Part shown: in pieces, positions 23,601 to 34,479 of the stretch
Layout: each line of letters begins with the position of its first letter
How positions within the stretch are numbered: position 1 is the first letter of the stretch
DNA from: Chondrus crispus
Taxonomy: Eukaryota; Rhodophyta; Florideophyceae; Gigartinales; Gigartinaceae
Assembly: GCF_000350225.1 (NCBI RefSeq)
Contig: NW_005178735.1
Span: 145,614 to 209,613 of the forward strand
Direction: 5' to 3'
Length of the DNA stretch: 64,000 bases
Made by a program: the position numbers and the translations under genes
The notes under the pieces: generated by a model
Seen by the model: the letters and a program-made list of their open reading frames with translations, nothing else
Database searches by the model: none
What the model was told of the DNA's origin: nothing

Positions 23601-24212
23601 TTCCCTTGGAGAACGCCTCCGAACGGGGCAGCTGACTGGCTGCGCGCCTTCGGTGAGCAATATAGAGTGCTTCACTCCACGTATGCGTCCGAGTCCTTTA
23701 AACACCTCTCGGGAATCCCACAGCACTGCACGGAACTGTTCCCGCATTTTCACATCCTTGTGAAACTGCGAAAGGTCCATGTCCTTGATGGCGTCGTCTA
23801 CGTCTGCATCCCTGATAGCGCCCGCCATTTCCAGCTCAGAACGGATTGCTGGAAAGGTGATACCCTTCCCTTCACCGTCCGCCCCTGTAACTTGATTTTT
23901 CCTCGCATAATGGCAAGATTCTGGATTGAGTCCATGTTCCCGCCAGAACCGGCTGCCAAGCAGTATGCGGGAGGGAAGTTTGGAAGCCACTCTTACTGGC
24001 TCCGTGAATTCCTCTCCCCACATCTCGAATTTCAGGATGGCACGTTCGCAGACTTCCATCTCGTGCCCATCGGCTGCAAATGCCGAATACACTTCCTCCC
24101 CCCAGGTGCCACCATGCTCTTGGAACCAAGCACGATCGACCCAGATTGAGCGGGCTCCTGTGTCCAAAGGCACCCAAACGGCGTCCGTGCCGACCCCCAC
24201 CCGTACCGCCAC
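20682..24212 (-). pseudogene. E4: Ty3/Gypsy pol (protease-RT-RNase H-integrase), broken
   Basis: It is read on the minus strand. The protease has an LDTGARSIWVD active site near the start (24150 region). The RT has VRKKDGSTRVTSDFRGLNA and a palm reading FMDDISLG. RNase H includes TERECLAIVHGLKKWRCYL and IETDHQSLKWL. The integrase has an HHCC zinc module (HLAGHYGVSRTC to CVPCASC), core Asp residues (VDVQTI, SDRGPDF) and Glu (NGCVERF), then an SH3-like tail (FKEGDRVLVWSPDL). Three open segments (24212-22701, 22729-22214, 22322-20682) are joined by frameshifts, one at the seven-G run 22720-22726 and one near 22300. Gag is missing because E2's 5' LTR cuts in at 24235. Confidence 0.85.
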
Positions 24213-24234
24213 GTCCTCCCTTGGCCGTGGGTTG

Positions 24235-24997
24235 TGTGGTATATCGCCAAGTGTCCACTAGTGTACATACTGTACTCGAACACCCAATGGTGTATGACAA
24301 GGACCGCATTGGTTAATTCCCAATTCGAAAGGTAATTAACTTATCGCCCGGTAAGTTGGGCAGCGCAATTCGCGTCCGTGTACGTACTGTACTCGAGTCA
24401 TACCGTCTAATGTATGATGCCGGCGTACCTCGCTGGCGCCCAAGTGCAGGACCGTTACTGCCCGACGTGTAGTCGTACCGTTACAGTCTGGCACTGTAAG
24501 AACGGGGACTACAGTAGTAGATATAATAAAGTAGGGAAGGGGAAGGACTCGAGGGGGATCGATCAACGCAGTGGCATCATCTCGAGAACCGACCCCTTTG
24601 TCCGTTGGTTTTGTGCCTAAGTCTTTCGCCTGACTACGTTTTCGTCTTCCCTTTTTGTACATCGAGTACAACGAAAAGTACTCCACCGCAGGGGTAACAC
24701 ACGACGAGCGCTCCGCATAGCGCCCGGATTCGTCCTCCGTGACGGCGTCGCCTCCGCTCGGCGTCGAGTTACCACGTCGAGGACGTCGGTCTGCCTTTCG
24801 TGGCATCGTTGTGTCGAACCCACACCGTTCTACCAAAACCTCTACCAACCAGCTACCGAACTCCCTTCTGTCTTGTTTTGTGGTTCTTACTACACGTGTG
24901 CCCGGCACTCGTCGCGTCTCGCACGCCTCGAACTACAGTACGACGTGTCGCAGCTCCCGCTACCCGCAGCCGGTCGAGCGCGGCACGTTCTACTACA
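24235..24997 (+). repeat. 5' LTR of E2 (763 bp)
   Basis: It starts TGTGGTATATCGCC and ends TTCTACTACA, and is nearly identical to 34968-35732, with scattered substitutions and small indels. A TATA-like GATATAATAAAG lies near 24518. High similarity of the two LTRs implies a fairly recent insertion. Confidence 0.93.
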
Positions 24998-24998
24998 C

Positions 24999-25014
24999 TG
25001 GTCTCCCGACCTAG
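24999..25014 (+). promoter_or_regulatory. Primer-binding site of E2
   Basis: TGGTCTCCCGACCTAG is identical to the site in E1 and has the same one-base spacing from the LTR, so both families prime from the same tRNA. Confidence 0.78.
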
Positions 25015-25079
25015 AAGTGTGAGCGCACGCTACGTTTGCTGCTCAAAGCAATATCGTTGGCAACCGTCGCCTCGTCGAT

Positions 25080-27379
25080 ATGAGTTCGCCTCATCGTTCC
25101 CTCGCTGGTTCCGAAGCCGCGGAACCGTCCGCTCCGATCCCACCGCCGGTTGAACCGAGCGGAGTCGTTGAACATTCTTCCGACTTTCGCTCAACGCAAG
25201 GTCTTCCCGACATGGATTCGTACGAAAGGATGCTTCGAAACCCCGAGGATATACGTGAAGCGCTCCGTAGCGACGTCTATGATGATGTCTACGAGCATTG
25301 CCAAGACAATCTCCGTGACCTAATGTTGGGTCGATACCAATCTTTCACGCAAGGACTTGAGAGCCTCCGAGCTCACGTCGATACGATCGAATCTCGACTC
25401 GTACTTTGCGAGAGCCTTATCCCCGATAGGTCAACTGACCTGACCGCAGAGCAGATGGGCGCGTTCTCGCGCCTAGCCGCTCAAGTGAATCAGCAACAAA
25501 GCCGTGCGAATCGGCTGCGAGAGAGAGGATCGGATATATCCTCAACGTCCGCGAACGCTCGCGACGTGTCTCGACCGAGTCCTGTTTTTTTGCGCCCTTT
25601 TGACCGTCTTCCTACATGTTCCGATCGTCTGGAACCGAATGGGCTTCGTCGTGAAGCTCACGCTCGTGAGCACGGGCCACAGGCCCTCCGTTCGTGTCCC
25701 ACAAGATTCCATACCGACCGGAAACGCCTTCACCGCCACTCGCTGTGACGACCTTCGGTCATTTAGGACCTCTTGAGCCTGGGATCGAGCCCACGAAGAC
25801 CTTACTTCAAGAGTTCAGCCACGTTGTCGACTCTATCGTCTCGACGATACTTCTATTCTCGTCTCGGAGAACGATGCCGGACGAATTGGCAAATACGTGA
25901 AGCGCTGCCAAGGCATACGGCGTACGATGAAGCCTTTCGATGGCTCCTCCCCGATAACGCTGCTGTCTTTTCTCAAGGACATCAGCATCACCTTTAACGC
26001 ACAGAGCCTCAACGAGGGCGTAGCTGTACGAGTCATCGCTCATTTTTTGGAGCGTGACGCGGAACGCCTGTACACTTCTTACACGATGACGGCGTTACGA
26101 TCCGGTTCGCTACGGAGCGCTGGGTCAATTTCGTGGCCCGGGTTGGTGAACCTGCTGATCCGCCGTTATCTTACGGACGACGTTCTCAACGATGCCTACG
26201 AAAAGGTCGCTACGATTCGTCAACTTCTGCATGAAAACGAAAACGTGTACGTAGATCGACTCGAAGATCTCGCGTACTCCTGTACCGCCGTGTTCTCCGA
26301 CGCCGTGCTGGTGAACTACTTCATCCGCGGATTGGCCGTCGAAACGAGGGATGTAGTAACCGAGACCGTTTATCGCCTTCCGTTTGTCGAACGAAACGAC
26401 CTAGCCGCTGTTCGCCGCATCGCGCTCGCGGAGGGTAATACCTACTGAGCCCGTTCGGGAAAAGCTTTACCCGACATCGGAGCGAACGCGCAACGGACGC
26501 CTCGAGTACGCCCACCGAGGGCGCCTTCGTCTTCTGGCTCGACGTTGTATCTCACAGGACACGAAGCCCCAAGCAATCTCGTGGCTGGGAATGCTGGCCT
26601 ACTCGATGGGCCACCGGGCGCACAGTTTGATCCCGTATTAATCATGCCCGGACGAGCTGTCGCCGAATCGACAAGTTCCGATACGTTTAACACCGCCAGG
26701 TCGGCGGAAGATCCGACAAGCGCAATGGAAGTGGATATCACGAAGCGCATCGAGCGTTTTATTCCTTCTCACGTTCCCGCTCTAACGGAGGAACAGGTCA
26801 GGCTGGCACAATCGATCATGCCGCCCAATTCCCCGTACCATCGTTGCTGGCTCTGCCGCATCGTTGGGGCACACCCTCTACACGTGCCCCTTTCTGACGA
26901 AAGAGCAGCAACTCTACTCCGCATACCGTAACTTCGAGTATCAGCTGGAGACGAGGCCTCATATGCGGAACCTGCTCAGGCAGCTCCCAGACGACCGCTT
27001 CCGTCAAGCGGGTAACAGAGGCCGTCGGCGACAAGTTAGTTTCCGTGAACCAAGCAAAACAGTCCTCCGAAGACCCGATCAAGGCTATCGTTCGTCCGAT
27101 ACGAATTACCCCCGTCGTGGTGGGCAAACAAATCGTGAAGTGCGTCGTCCCACGCAGAACGACGTGCAAGGAGCAATGATGTACCAGCGCGATCTCGTCA
27201 TCTCTGACTTCGCGACACGCGCGAATGAAGAACCGCTAATGCTCGTGCCAGCCGATGTGGCGCGTTTGGACGGAGAGCGGCTCGACACCGCACGAGCGGA
27301 ACAAGAGAATCCCCCGAATAGGAATACCTCAAGTCGCCCAGATACCTCTGTGGAGAATAGTTCTTCGGGAAAAGAGTAA
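25080..27379 (+). pseudogene. Gag of E2, broken by frameshifts
   Basis: It begins at ATG 25080 (MSSPHRSLAGSEAAEPS). It contains a helical N-terminal region, a capsid-like domain (25897-26448, with FDGSSPITLLSFLKDISI, ERLYTSYT and RYLTDDVLNDAYEK), and a zinc knuckle whose CWLC (about 26848) and H-x4-C halves lie in different frames because of a frameshift near 26866. The frame also changes between about 25560 and 25897, and a TGA interrupts at 26446-26448. The tail reads MMYQRDLVISDFATRANEEP. Every part aligns with the E1 gag. Product role (virion core, RNA binding) is inferred from position and knuckle. Confidence 0.75.
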
Positions 27380-27560
27380 AAGTGGTCTCGTTTGCAACGT
27401 TGCAAGATTCACCTGTTTCTTTATCTCCAAACGTGCACCAAAACGACGGGCAGCGCGAAAAGCCCGACGAGCAGGGAGGCAAAGCCGTTCAGAGTTCCCG
27501 CGATATCAACCCAGATAACTCTGCGCCGCTAGCCGCCGTGCAACCCGACGAGGGTACCTC

Positions 27561-28034
27561 GTGACGGATGGAACTCTACGACCTGGCGAACCAGGTCCTT
27601 CCAAAGATTGCGCTGGGGCGCAAACGGATTCTGTCATGGACAAACAATCTCGACCGAGATCGAGAGCGGCAAGGCTCCGAGAGAAAAGAAAAACGAGACG
27701 AAAACGTCCTCGTCCAGGTGATTACCTCGCAAAGGGGGATCCCCGAGTCGTAGACGGGGTGGTGTGCTTGCTTTCCCCGAAGCTGTATACCGTCTACGGT
27801 TCGATTGGTACCGCCACCAACGCCTTAAAGCCGTATCGAATTGCGATTGATACCTGTTCAGGATACAATCTCGTGCGTAGGGACTGTCTCCCTCCGAACT
27901 GGCGAACGTATCAAATACCGAACGCCTCGTTGCCAAGATTGGCAGGAGCAGATTCAAGTCCGCTGAAGCTTACCGCAGTCGTCCATCTCGCTGTACGACT
28001 CGGTAACGTCACGTATCGACTACCCTTCGTGTAG
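27561..28034 (+). pseudogene. E2 protease segment
   Basis: It encodes a basic N-terminal stretch, then a retroviral-type aspartic protease with the active site IDTCSGYNLV (about 27847-27876). The usual DTG/DSG is DTCSG here. The frame ends at TAG 28032, but the continuation (VADSLAVEVLLGTSFIDAH, including a conserved LLGxxF strand) is open in the next frame from 28031, so one base has probably been lost at about 28030. Confidence 0.65.
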
Positions 28035-31000
28035 CCGATTCTCTCGCTGTAGAAGTCCTCCTAGGGACGTCTTTCATCGACGCGCACGTCAAACGAATTG
28101 ACATCGACAAGCAATGCCTTGAATTAAGTCGTGGACGCGGCGTCGCCATTATAGACTCAAAAGGCGTCGCCTCTACTCACGACGACACGAGTACCAAGCC
28201 ATCGCGACGTACACGGAACGACAACGGTCGTGAAACTGACGCCCAACCCATCCTTCTCGCCAAATGGATTTCGATCCCGGCTATGTCACAACTCGGAGTG
28301 AGGGTCACTACGAAGGGTTTAGGACTTGTATTTATTGATCCTAAGCCTTCCTTGCAACACCGTCATGGTGTACGACTAACGAACGGGGTGGCGGATGTAC
28401 TTCCCAACCGTCCGTTTGAAGTCATCGTTGCGAACTTCTCCCGAAAGCCACGGAGGCTTCCTAAGAATAACATCATTGGGTATGCGAAGCGCAACCCAGT
28501 AGCTATCCTTACGCCAGAGCGACCAGTCGCTGAGGAAATGGGCCGAGTTCTCAATATCTCGGCAATCCCAGAGACAATCTCAACTAATGAGAGGTCGAAC
28601 TACGAAGGGGCATCGGACCCTGCCGAAGAACATAGCTGTTCTACGAAGGAAAAGGTTCCAGAAGACTGGGAATCTCAGGTTAGTCTCAGCCACATTACGG
28701 ACGAACCCTTACGACCCGAAATTATGGCTGTGCTACGGATGCACTCGTCGATGTGGGATGGCAATCTTGGTACCATCTCGGCGACAGAACATGGCATTGA
28801 GCTCGAGAAGGCTACGAAACCCCTACGTTCAATGCCGTATCGCCAAGGACCTGCGATGCGTACGAAGGTCGCAGAAGAAATTGAGAAGATGCTCAATGGT
28901 GGGGTTATCGAACCCGCGACCTCTGAGTGGGCTTCTCCCGTAGTGCTCGTCCCAAAGAAGGACGGGTCACTTCGTTTCTGCGTCGACTACAGACGCCTGA
29001 ACACGAAAACTTTAGGGGACGCTTATCCCCTACCGCGCATGGACGATTGTATCGACTCCCTTGGAGACGCTAAAATCTTTTCCACATTGGACTGCAACTC
29101 GGGATATTGGCAAATCCCGGTTGCTCCAGAAGATCGTGAGAAGACTGCGTTTATGAGCTATCTCGGTACGTTCCGATATTTACGGATGCCTTTCGGCCTA
29201 CGGAACGCCCCGGCGACGTTTCAGAGAGCGCTAGACATCATACTGTCTGGCGTACGTTGGCAAATGTGCCTCGTTTACCTTGACGATGTAATCGTGTTCT
29301 CTCGTACCATGGAACAGCACGTACAGCACCTCGATACCGTCCTTTCGCTGCTACGATCAGCGGGAATCTCGCTGAAGCTAAAGAAGTGCGCCTTCTTCCA
29401 ACGTAAGGTACGATACCTTGGGCACGTTATAACTCCTGGTAAGCTACAAGTCGCCGAGGATGCGGCGTCTGCATTCGCGTCTGCCGAGTTCCCTCGAACC
29501 CTCACTCAGGTCCGTTCCTTCTTGGGAGCCTGCAACGTGTATCGACGTTTCGTTCAGGGATTTTCGAAAGTTGCAAAACCTTTGACGGGAATGACGCGTA
29601 AGAACGCAGACGTGGATTGGGATAGCCCAACAGATGCCCAAGTGAAGGCATTCGAAGAGCTGAAAAGTAGAATGGTCTCGCCCCCCGTGTTGGCTTTGCC
29701 ACGGTTGGGTAAGCCATACGTCATCGATACTGATGCCTCCGCTTACCAGCTCGGCTGTACGCTTCTACAACAACAGGACGATCCTGGTAGTTGGCATCCA
29801 GTCGGCTACTGGTCTTATGCCCTTAACGAAAGCGAACGAAACTATTTCGCTACCGAGCGCGAATGTTACGCTGTTGTGTGGGCAATCACATCGTTGCGGC
29901 CGTATATCGAATGTACGCACTTTACGGTTCGAACCGATCATGACGTCCTACGATGGCTCATGACGTTAACGGAGTCCTCCGGGAGACTAACAAGATGGAG
30001 ACCTCGCCTAGCTGAATTCGACTTCACGATCGAATATCGCCCGGGACGAGTGCACCAAGTTCCGGACGCGCTCTCACGATTTGTTGCCCCAAATAGGGGA
30101 AACCAACCCGAGATTAACGACGAAGTACCGACCTTCGACAGTGACGTCTCCCTTTTGACGACGCTTCAGGATGTTTCGAATGAATTAACGGAGCATCGAT
30201 GCACTCCGAAGTGTGATCACGAAACGGAAACGGTTTTCGTTACGACGCGCACTGGAGCACTCTCTACGAACAAAGCTCCCCTTGACGCTACGGAACCAGT
30301 CGTTTGGCCGCACGAGTCCGACGAGTCCGACGAGATGGACGACGTAGAACTCGATGACTTCGGCCTTCCTGACGACCTGGAGGCGCTGCCCAACAACCGC
30401 CCAAACGATGCACTGCCCGCTCCTCTCTCCTTCGACGAGCTGGCTGAAGAACAACGAGCTGATGACTTTTGTCAGACGGTTCTGTCTCGACAGGACAGAA
30501 AACGCGACTCGCACTTTCTCGAGGATACGGGCGGGCTGCTCAAGCGCAAGCACCCGTACGAACGTGATATCGTGCAAATCGTTGTACCTAAAACGTTAAG
30601 AGCTCGGATCTTATCGCTAACGCACGACCCCGTTGTCGCAGGACATCCAGGACAGAACAGGATGTACTACATCCTAAGACGAACGAACTACTGGCCACAC
30701 ATGGCTGTAGACGTCGCGGCGACAGTACGGAACTGTCGACATTGCGCGAAGAACCGCGTTCGGTTACGTAAGAGGCTCAACCGCCTCAAGCTTTTTCCGG
30801 CAACGGCAACGTTAGAGTCCATCGGTATTGATATACTTGAACCTCTACCGAAATCCAAGAAGGGACGCAAATACCTTCTTGTGATTACGGATCGTTTCAC
30901 GAAACTTACGCAGGTCGTTGCGTTAAGAAGCGTCACCGCCTATGTCGTGGCCGTTGCCTTTTGCGAGGCCTGGGTATTCAAATACGGAGTGCCAAAAACA

Positions 31001-31162
31001 CTACTGTCGGACAACGGTCCGCAATTCTCTGCCCGATTCTTCCGGTCCGTTTGTGAAGTTCTTGGGGTAACAAACCTCTTTACCTCAGCTTACCATCCAC
31101 AAAAAACGGACAGACCGAGCCGTACAACCGTACTATCGTGGCTATGCTACGAAATTACGTGA
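28031..31162 (+). CDS. E2 pol: RT-RNase H-integrase reading frame
   Basis: A single frame stays open for about 1,043 codons. It carries the second half of the protease, then RT (VPKKDGSLRFCVDYRRLN; FSTLDCNSGYWQIP; palm YLDDVIVFSRT near 29275), RNase H (IDTDAS; TERECYAVVWAITSLRPYI; RTDHDVLRWLM), then integrase with zinc module (GHPGQNRMYYIL to CRHC) and core Asp residues (IGIDIL, SDNGPQF). The catalytic Glu helix is lost to a frameshift near 31110, in or beside an A-run, after SAYHPQ. The first ATG of the long segment is 28283, but translation would come from the upstream gag-pro. Enzymes act in cytoplasmic virus-like particles and the nucleus. Confidence 0.88.
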   Translation, partial: VADSLAVEVLLGTSFIDAHVKRIDIDKQCLELSRGRGVAIIDSKGVASTHDDTSTKPSRRTRNDNGRETDAQPILLAKWISIPAMSQLGVRVTTKGLGLVFIDPKPSLQHRHGVRLTNGVADVLPNRPFEVIVANFSRKPRRLPKNNIIGYAKRNPVAILTPERPVAEEMGRVLNISAIPETISTNERSNYEGASDPAEEHSCSTKEKVPEDWESQVSLSHITDEPLRPEIMAVLRMHSSMWDGNLGTISATEHGIELEKATKPLRSMPYRQGPAMRTKVAEEIEKMLNGGVIEPATSEWASPVVLVPKKDGSLRFCVDYRRLNTKTLGDAYPLPRMDDCIDSLGDAKIFSTLDCNSGYWQIPVAPEDREKTAFMSYLGTFRYLRMPFGLRNAPATFQRALDIILSGVRWQMCLVYLDDVIVFSRTMEQHVQHLDTVLSLLRSAGISLKLKKCAFFQRKVRYLGHVITPGKLQVAEDAASAFASAEFPRTLTQVRSFLGACNVYRRFVQGFSKVAKPLTGMTRKNADVDWDSPTDAQVKAFEELKSRMVSPPVLALPRLGKPYVIDTDASAYQLGCTLLQQQDDPGSWHPVGYWSYALNESERNYFATERECYAVVWAITSLRPYIECTHFTVRTDHDVLRWLMTLTESSGRLTRWRPRLAEFDFTIEYRPGRVHQVPDALSRFVAPNRGNQPEINDEVPTFDSDVSLLTTLQDVSNELTEHRCTPKCDHETETVFVTTRTGALSTNKAPLDATEPVVWPHESDESDEMDDVELDDFGLPDDLEALPNNRPNDALPAPLSFDELAEEQRADDFCQTVLSRQDRKRDSHFLEDTGGLLKRKHPYERDIVQIVVPKTLRARILSLTHDPVVAGHPGQNRMYYILRRTNYWPHMAVDVAATVRNCRHCAKNRVRLRKRLNRLKLFPATATLESIGIDILEPLPKSKKGRKYLLVITDRFTKLTQVVALRSVTAYVVAVAFCEAWVFKYGVPKTLLSDNGPQFSARFFRSVCEVLGVTNLFTSAYHPQKTDRPSRTTVLSWLCYEIT

Positions 31163-31925
31163 ACGAGCACCAGAACGACTGGGATGTTTACGCCGGAGCG
31201 TCAACATACGCTTACAACTGTCACCTGCACAGATCTACAAGGACAACCCCTTTCGGTTTAGTGTTAACGCGACCTCCGCCAGAGTTCTCTTTGCATCACT
31301 CTGTGCGACGACGTTCTACGCCGGACGCGACCGCTCGCGACGATTTCAGAAAACGTTTGGACGTGTCTATCCAAAAGGCATACAAAAGCCTGCAACAAAC
31401 GCAAGCGCGTTATAAACGAGACTTTGACAAGCGAGTACGCCGCGTCAAGTCAAGGATAAGAGCTGGAGATTTTGTCTTCCTAGACTCTACCGACGGGGCG
31501 ACAAAACTCGGCAAGCTGCAGTCTCCTGCTGAAGGGCCGTACAAGGTCCTGCGACAGAACAAACGGACTCTAACAATCGATCGGAACGGTGTAACTGAAC
31601 GTGTCTCCGCGGACAGATGCGTCTTTTCGCCGCCCCCGATAGGTGCTCGTACAAACGCTGCCGAATCAGCGACAGAGCCTACGGCGGAAAATTCGAATGC
31701 CGAGGCACATCCTCCAGGATAAAACGAAGTGCCTCACGCATCTGCCGCCGACCTACGTATACGATGGATCGCCTCCTAGAACACCGTACTCGAGAGGGAA
31801 ATGTGGAATTTCTCGTCAAATGGACTGGATACGCAGAACCCACATGGACTAAACGTACCCATGTCCCCGAAGAACTCGTCAGTCGTTATCGACAACGCCT
31901 CCATCGCAATACGCGAACCCCTTAA
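31138..31925 (+). pseudogene. E2 integrase C-terminus and chromodomain
   Basis: Frame 31138-31722 reads NDWDVYAGASTYAYNC and then an SH3-like part (RIRAGDFVFLDSTDG, GPYKVLRQNKRTLTI), the normal integrase tail. A second frameshift follows, and the chromodomain reads in the frame of 31617-31925: MDRLLEHRTREGNVEFLVKW, then PTW and PEELVSRY. A purine tract (31971-31984) lies just after the end. Confidence 0.8.
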
Positions 31926-32241
31926 AGCCAAAAGACACGGTCGCGATTGGCGTGACTGGGACCCCACGCTTGAGGAGGGGGCCCAGAACTGCACGCTGCA
32001 GTAGCAACGTTCGAGAGTTTCATGCTCTTCGAGGTGGCACGGTCCACGCGCGATGAACAATTAATTCAGGGTTGGTCGAAGAACAACACGATGTCGAAAG
32101 AACAATTTGTTTTATTGTAAGACTAACCAGAATGGTGTTAGTCAACACGCGCTTTAGCAATGCATCATATTCTGCGACACGAGACCCGCAGGGCCATGCA
32201 CGAGTGCCACCGGGCACAATGAAACAAGTTCCAACGACGAA
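31926..32241. other. Spacer between E2 pol and antisense ORF
   Basis: No ORF is assigned. It holds the tract TGAGGAGGGGGCCC (31971-31984), a counterpart of the one after the E0 chromodomain. The two opposing genes end tail-to-tail here. Confidence 0.5.
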
Positions 32242-34479
32242 TTAACGACAGTCATAGTGACCTGCAGTTCGGTCTCGGTAATACGCATCCTTGTCTCCCG
32301 ATGAAACACGAGGGGGACTGCCCTCAATATCTCGCGTCGGTGCGCGATACGCCGTCTCGTATCCATCATGCGGAGCCGAAGAATAAGGATTCGGAATACT
32401 CGGAACGGGCGCGCGCGCATTCGTGGCGCTCGAACCAACTAACGAGTCATGTCCATGACGAGCATTTCCATACCCTTGGGAACGCCAGAGGGTGTTATGT
32501 GACTGACGATAACGATCGCGCTCTGCGCCAACTTCACGAAGAGAAGTACGCAAGTCTTCTACTGTACTTGCAGCTCGATCTGCCCGCTCCGTAGCCACCT
32601 TGGCCTCGGAAAGGGCACCACGAAGGTCCCACTTCATCTCACGAAGCTCTGCTGTACGAACGAGGTACCAGCGAGCTAACGTCTCGATCATCGAGCCGAC
32701 ATTCCAAGACTCGTAGGCCCTTTGGCCTAACGCTTCGACAGCTTTCGGCAAACGAACCAGGTCGTCCCTGGTAACATCAGACTCGACGATGGCCCTTGCG
32801 TCAACGACTGGAGGATCCAGAGATGCCCGAGACGGTGCTGGGAGAGAAGCAACTTCTCCGGCAACGTGACTGTAGTCCCTCTTGTGATCCAGTCCCAAAC
32901 GCCCTCGACGTCCTGAGCTTGGGTTGTTTCTGTACTCTCGACGGAAGGAGTCCGACGCAGCGCGATAGTACACGTACGACGATTCGACACCGGTCGAAAA
33001 ATCCTTCCATACGACGAAAAGTGCTTCTGGTGCACTACGGACGCGTTCCATAAGTCCCAGGGCTTCTGAGAACGACCACATTCGTGGAGTGCCACGACCA
33101 ACGAGCGGGGCTGCCAGACGAGGCGCGCCCGCCACGACCGAACGGAGTGCATTAAGTACACCGTCTGAGACGAGGAAGGCTCGACGCTCACAGAGAGCTT
33201 GCTGCATGATCGCACATGCAACGTTAACGGACCACTCGAAGGTTACGACTCGCTCGAGGCGAGAAAGATACGGGTGCCGGCGGTCGTTCGCGGCATAGCC
33301 GAAGTACCTTAAAACGAGGGGACAGAGTACGGGCACCCCTGCCGGTGGCATAGACTGCCAAACGACCGGAGGGAGCTCCGCAAAATCTATCTTGGTCAGA
33401 CCAATCGCCAACTCCAACGACGGAGTCACTCGAGACTCATGCGATCCGCTCCGGCGATGAACGAGCCAGTCGGATGGCCACAACACGCGGCCAGTGAGGC
33501 GCATTAAGCCCGCGGTGGTTTTCGTTACCACCGGACGAAGACCTTCTGAGCCCGGAACTGGGTACGTATACAGAGGTTTGACCAAAGGAAGCGGCATCTC
33601 TGTATCCGACGGGTCGACAGTCCCGAAAAGGAACCGAGCGGCTCCGTCAACGTACTCCACGTCGGAGTAAGAAAATACAAACGCGCGGTCACACGGAATT
33701 TCCAAAGGCACCTGAAACGCGGGTCCCTGCCGAAAATATTCTTCCCAGGCCGTAACGATGGACGACGATGTCCCACCTCCCGCCATTTTCTGGAACCGAC
33801 GGAGGTCAGGACGGCGACTGTCCACGGAAAGGACATCTTCGAGTGTCACGTCTACACGAGGAAACTCCTCCCATTCGTACGTCAATCCTGCTTTCGGTAG
33901 CGATTGAGCGGAAGTATCGGCACGGCCGAGCAGCGACGTTGCGGAACCGATCCGCAAGACGCCCTCGCTTGGGGGGGATCCTGTGTACGGATATCCCGGG
34001 ACGCGACAGCTTCCAAATGCTGAATAACTTGGCGTGGCACCGTACCACTTGTAACGGCGCAACGTCATAAGGCCACCGGGCTTGGTGACGTTCACGTTTC
34101 CAGCCTCCTCCAGAGCAGACCGGCGCGTCGGCTTCAGGCTCGCAACGCCGAACGGCACGTTCGATGCGTGATCACAGACCCCCGATGGGCCTGACGCCGA
34201 TGAAGAGCCCACAGCGGGAGGACCTTGCTTGTCCACGATGTTCCCCGACGAACAAACGACAGGATCGCCTCCTGAAAAATCTGGGGACATACGAACAGGC
34301 CCTGATGGCACTGTAACGACGGGGAGTCCCGACGAGACGGAAGGAACCTCGGTGGTGACGACGGCAGGCGGTCGTACCGATGCGAGCCCAAGCGTAGGCG
34401 GGGAACTCGAAACAGGAACAGACGGCCTGTCCGCGAGCGATGGCGCAAGCTTTCGCAAAACGTTGTCGTTGGGAGACAT
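32242..34479 (-). CDS. Intact 745-codon antisense ORF of the chromodomain element
   Basis: This ORF lies between integrase and the 3' LTR, on the strand opposite to gag-pol. It has no stop or frameshift although gag, protease and integrase of the same copy are broken. The product has a Ser/Pro/Val-rich, probably disordered N-terminus (residues 1-150), a globular middle (about 200-500) with VEYVDGAARFLFG, LRYFGYAANDRRHPYL and VVWKDFSTGVESSYVYY, and a C-terminal coiled coil (about 605-675, beginning ETLARWYLVRTAELREMKW). There is no signal peptide, membrane helix, zinc knuckle or polymerase motif. The E0 copy (3127-5710) is homologous. The function is unknown. A structural, Gag-like or regulatory role is possible. 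Antisense ORFs at this position are known in plant Tat-lineage elements such as Grande; homology to those is not shown. Confidence 0.8.
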   Translation of the reverse strand: MSPNDNVLRKLAPSLADRPSVPVSSSPPTLGLASVRPPAVVTTEVPSVSSGLPVVTVPSGPVRMSPDFSGGDPVVCSSGNIVDKQGPPAVGSSSASGPSGVCDHASNVPFGVASLKPTRRSALEEAGNVNVTKPGGLMTLRRYKWYGATPSYSAFGSCRVPGYPYTGSPPSEGVLRIGSATSLLGRADTSAQSLPKAGLTYEWEEFPRVDVTLEDVLSVDSRRPDLRRFQKMAGGGTSSSIVTAWEEYFRQGPAFQVPLEIPCDRAFVFSYSDVEYVDGAARFLFGTVDPSDTEMPLPLVKPLYTYPVPGSEGLRPVVTKTTAGLMRLTGRVLWPSDWLVHRRSGSHESRVTPSLELAIGLTKIDFAELPPVVWQSMPPAGVPVLCPLVLRYFGYAANDRRHPYLSRLERVVTFEWSVNVACAIMQQALCERRAFLVSDGVLNALRSVVAGAPRLAAPLVGRGTPRMWSFSEALGLMERVRSAPEALFVVWKDFSTGVESSYVYYRAASDSFRREYRNNPSSGRRGRLGLDHKRDYSHVAGEVASLPAPSRASLDPPVVDARAIVESDVTRDDLVRLPKAVEALGQRAYESWNVGSMIETLARWYLVRTAELREMKWDLRGALSEAKVATERADRAASTVEDLRTSLREVGAERDRYRQSHNTLWRSQGYGNARHGHDSLVGSSATNARAPVPSIPNPYSSAPHDGYETAYRAPTRDIEGSPPRVSSGDKDAYYRDRTAGHYDCR

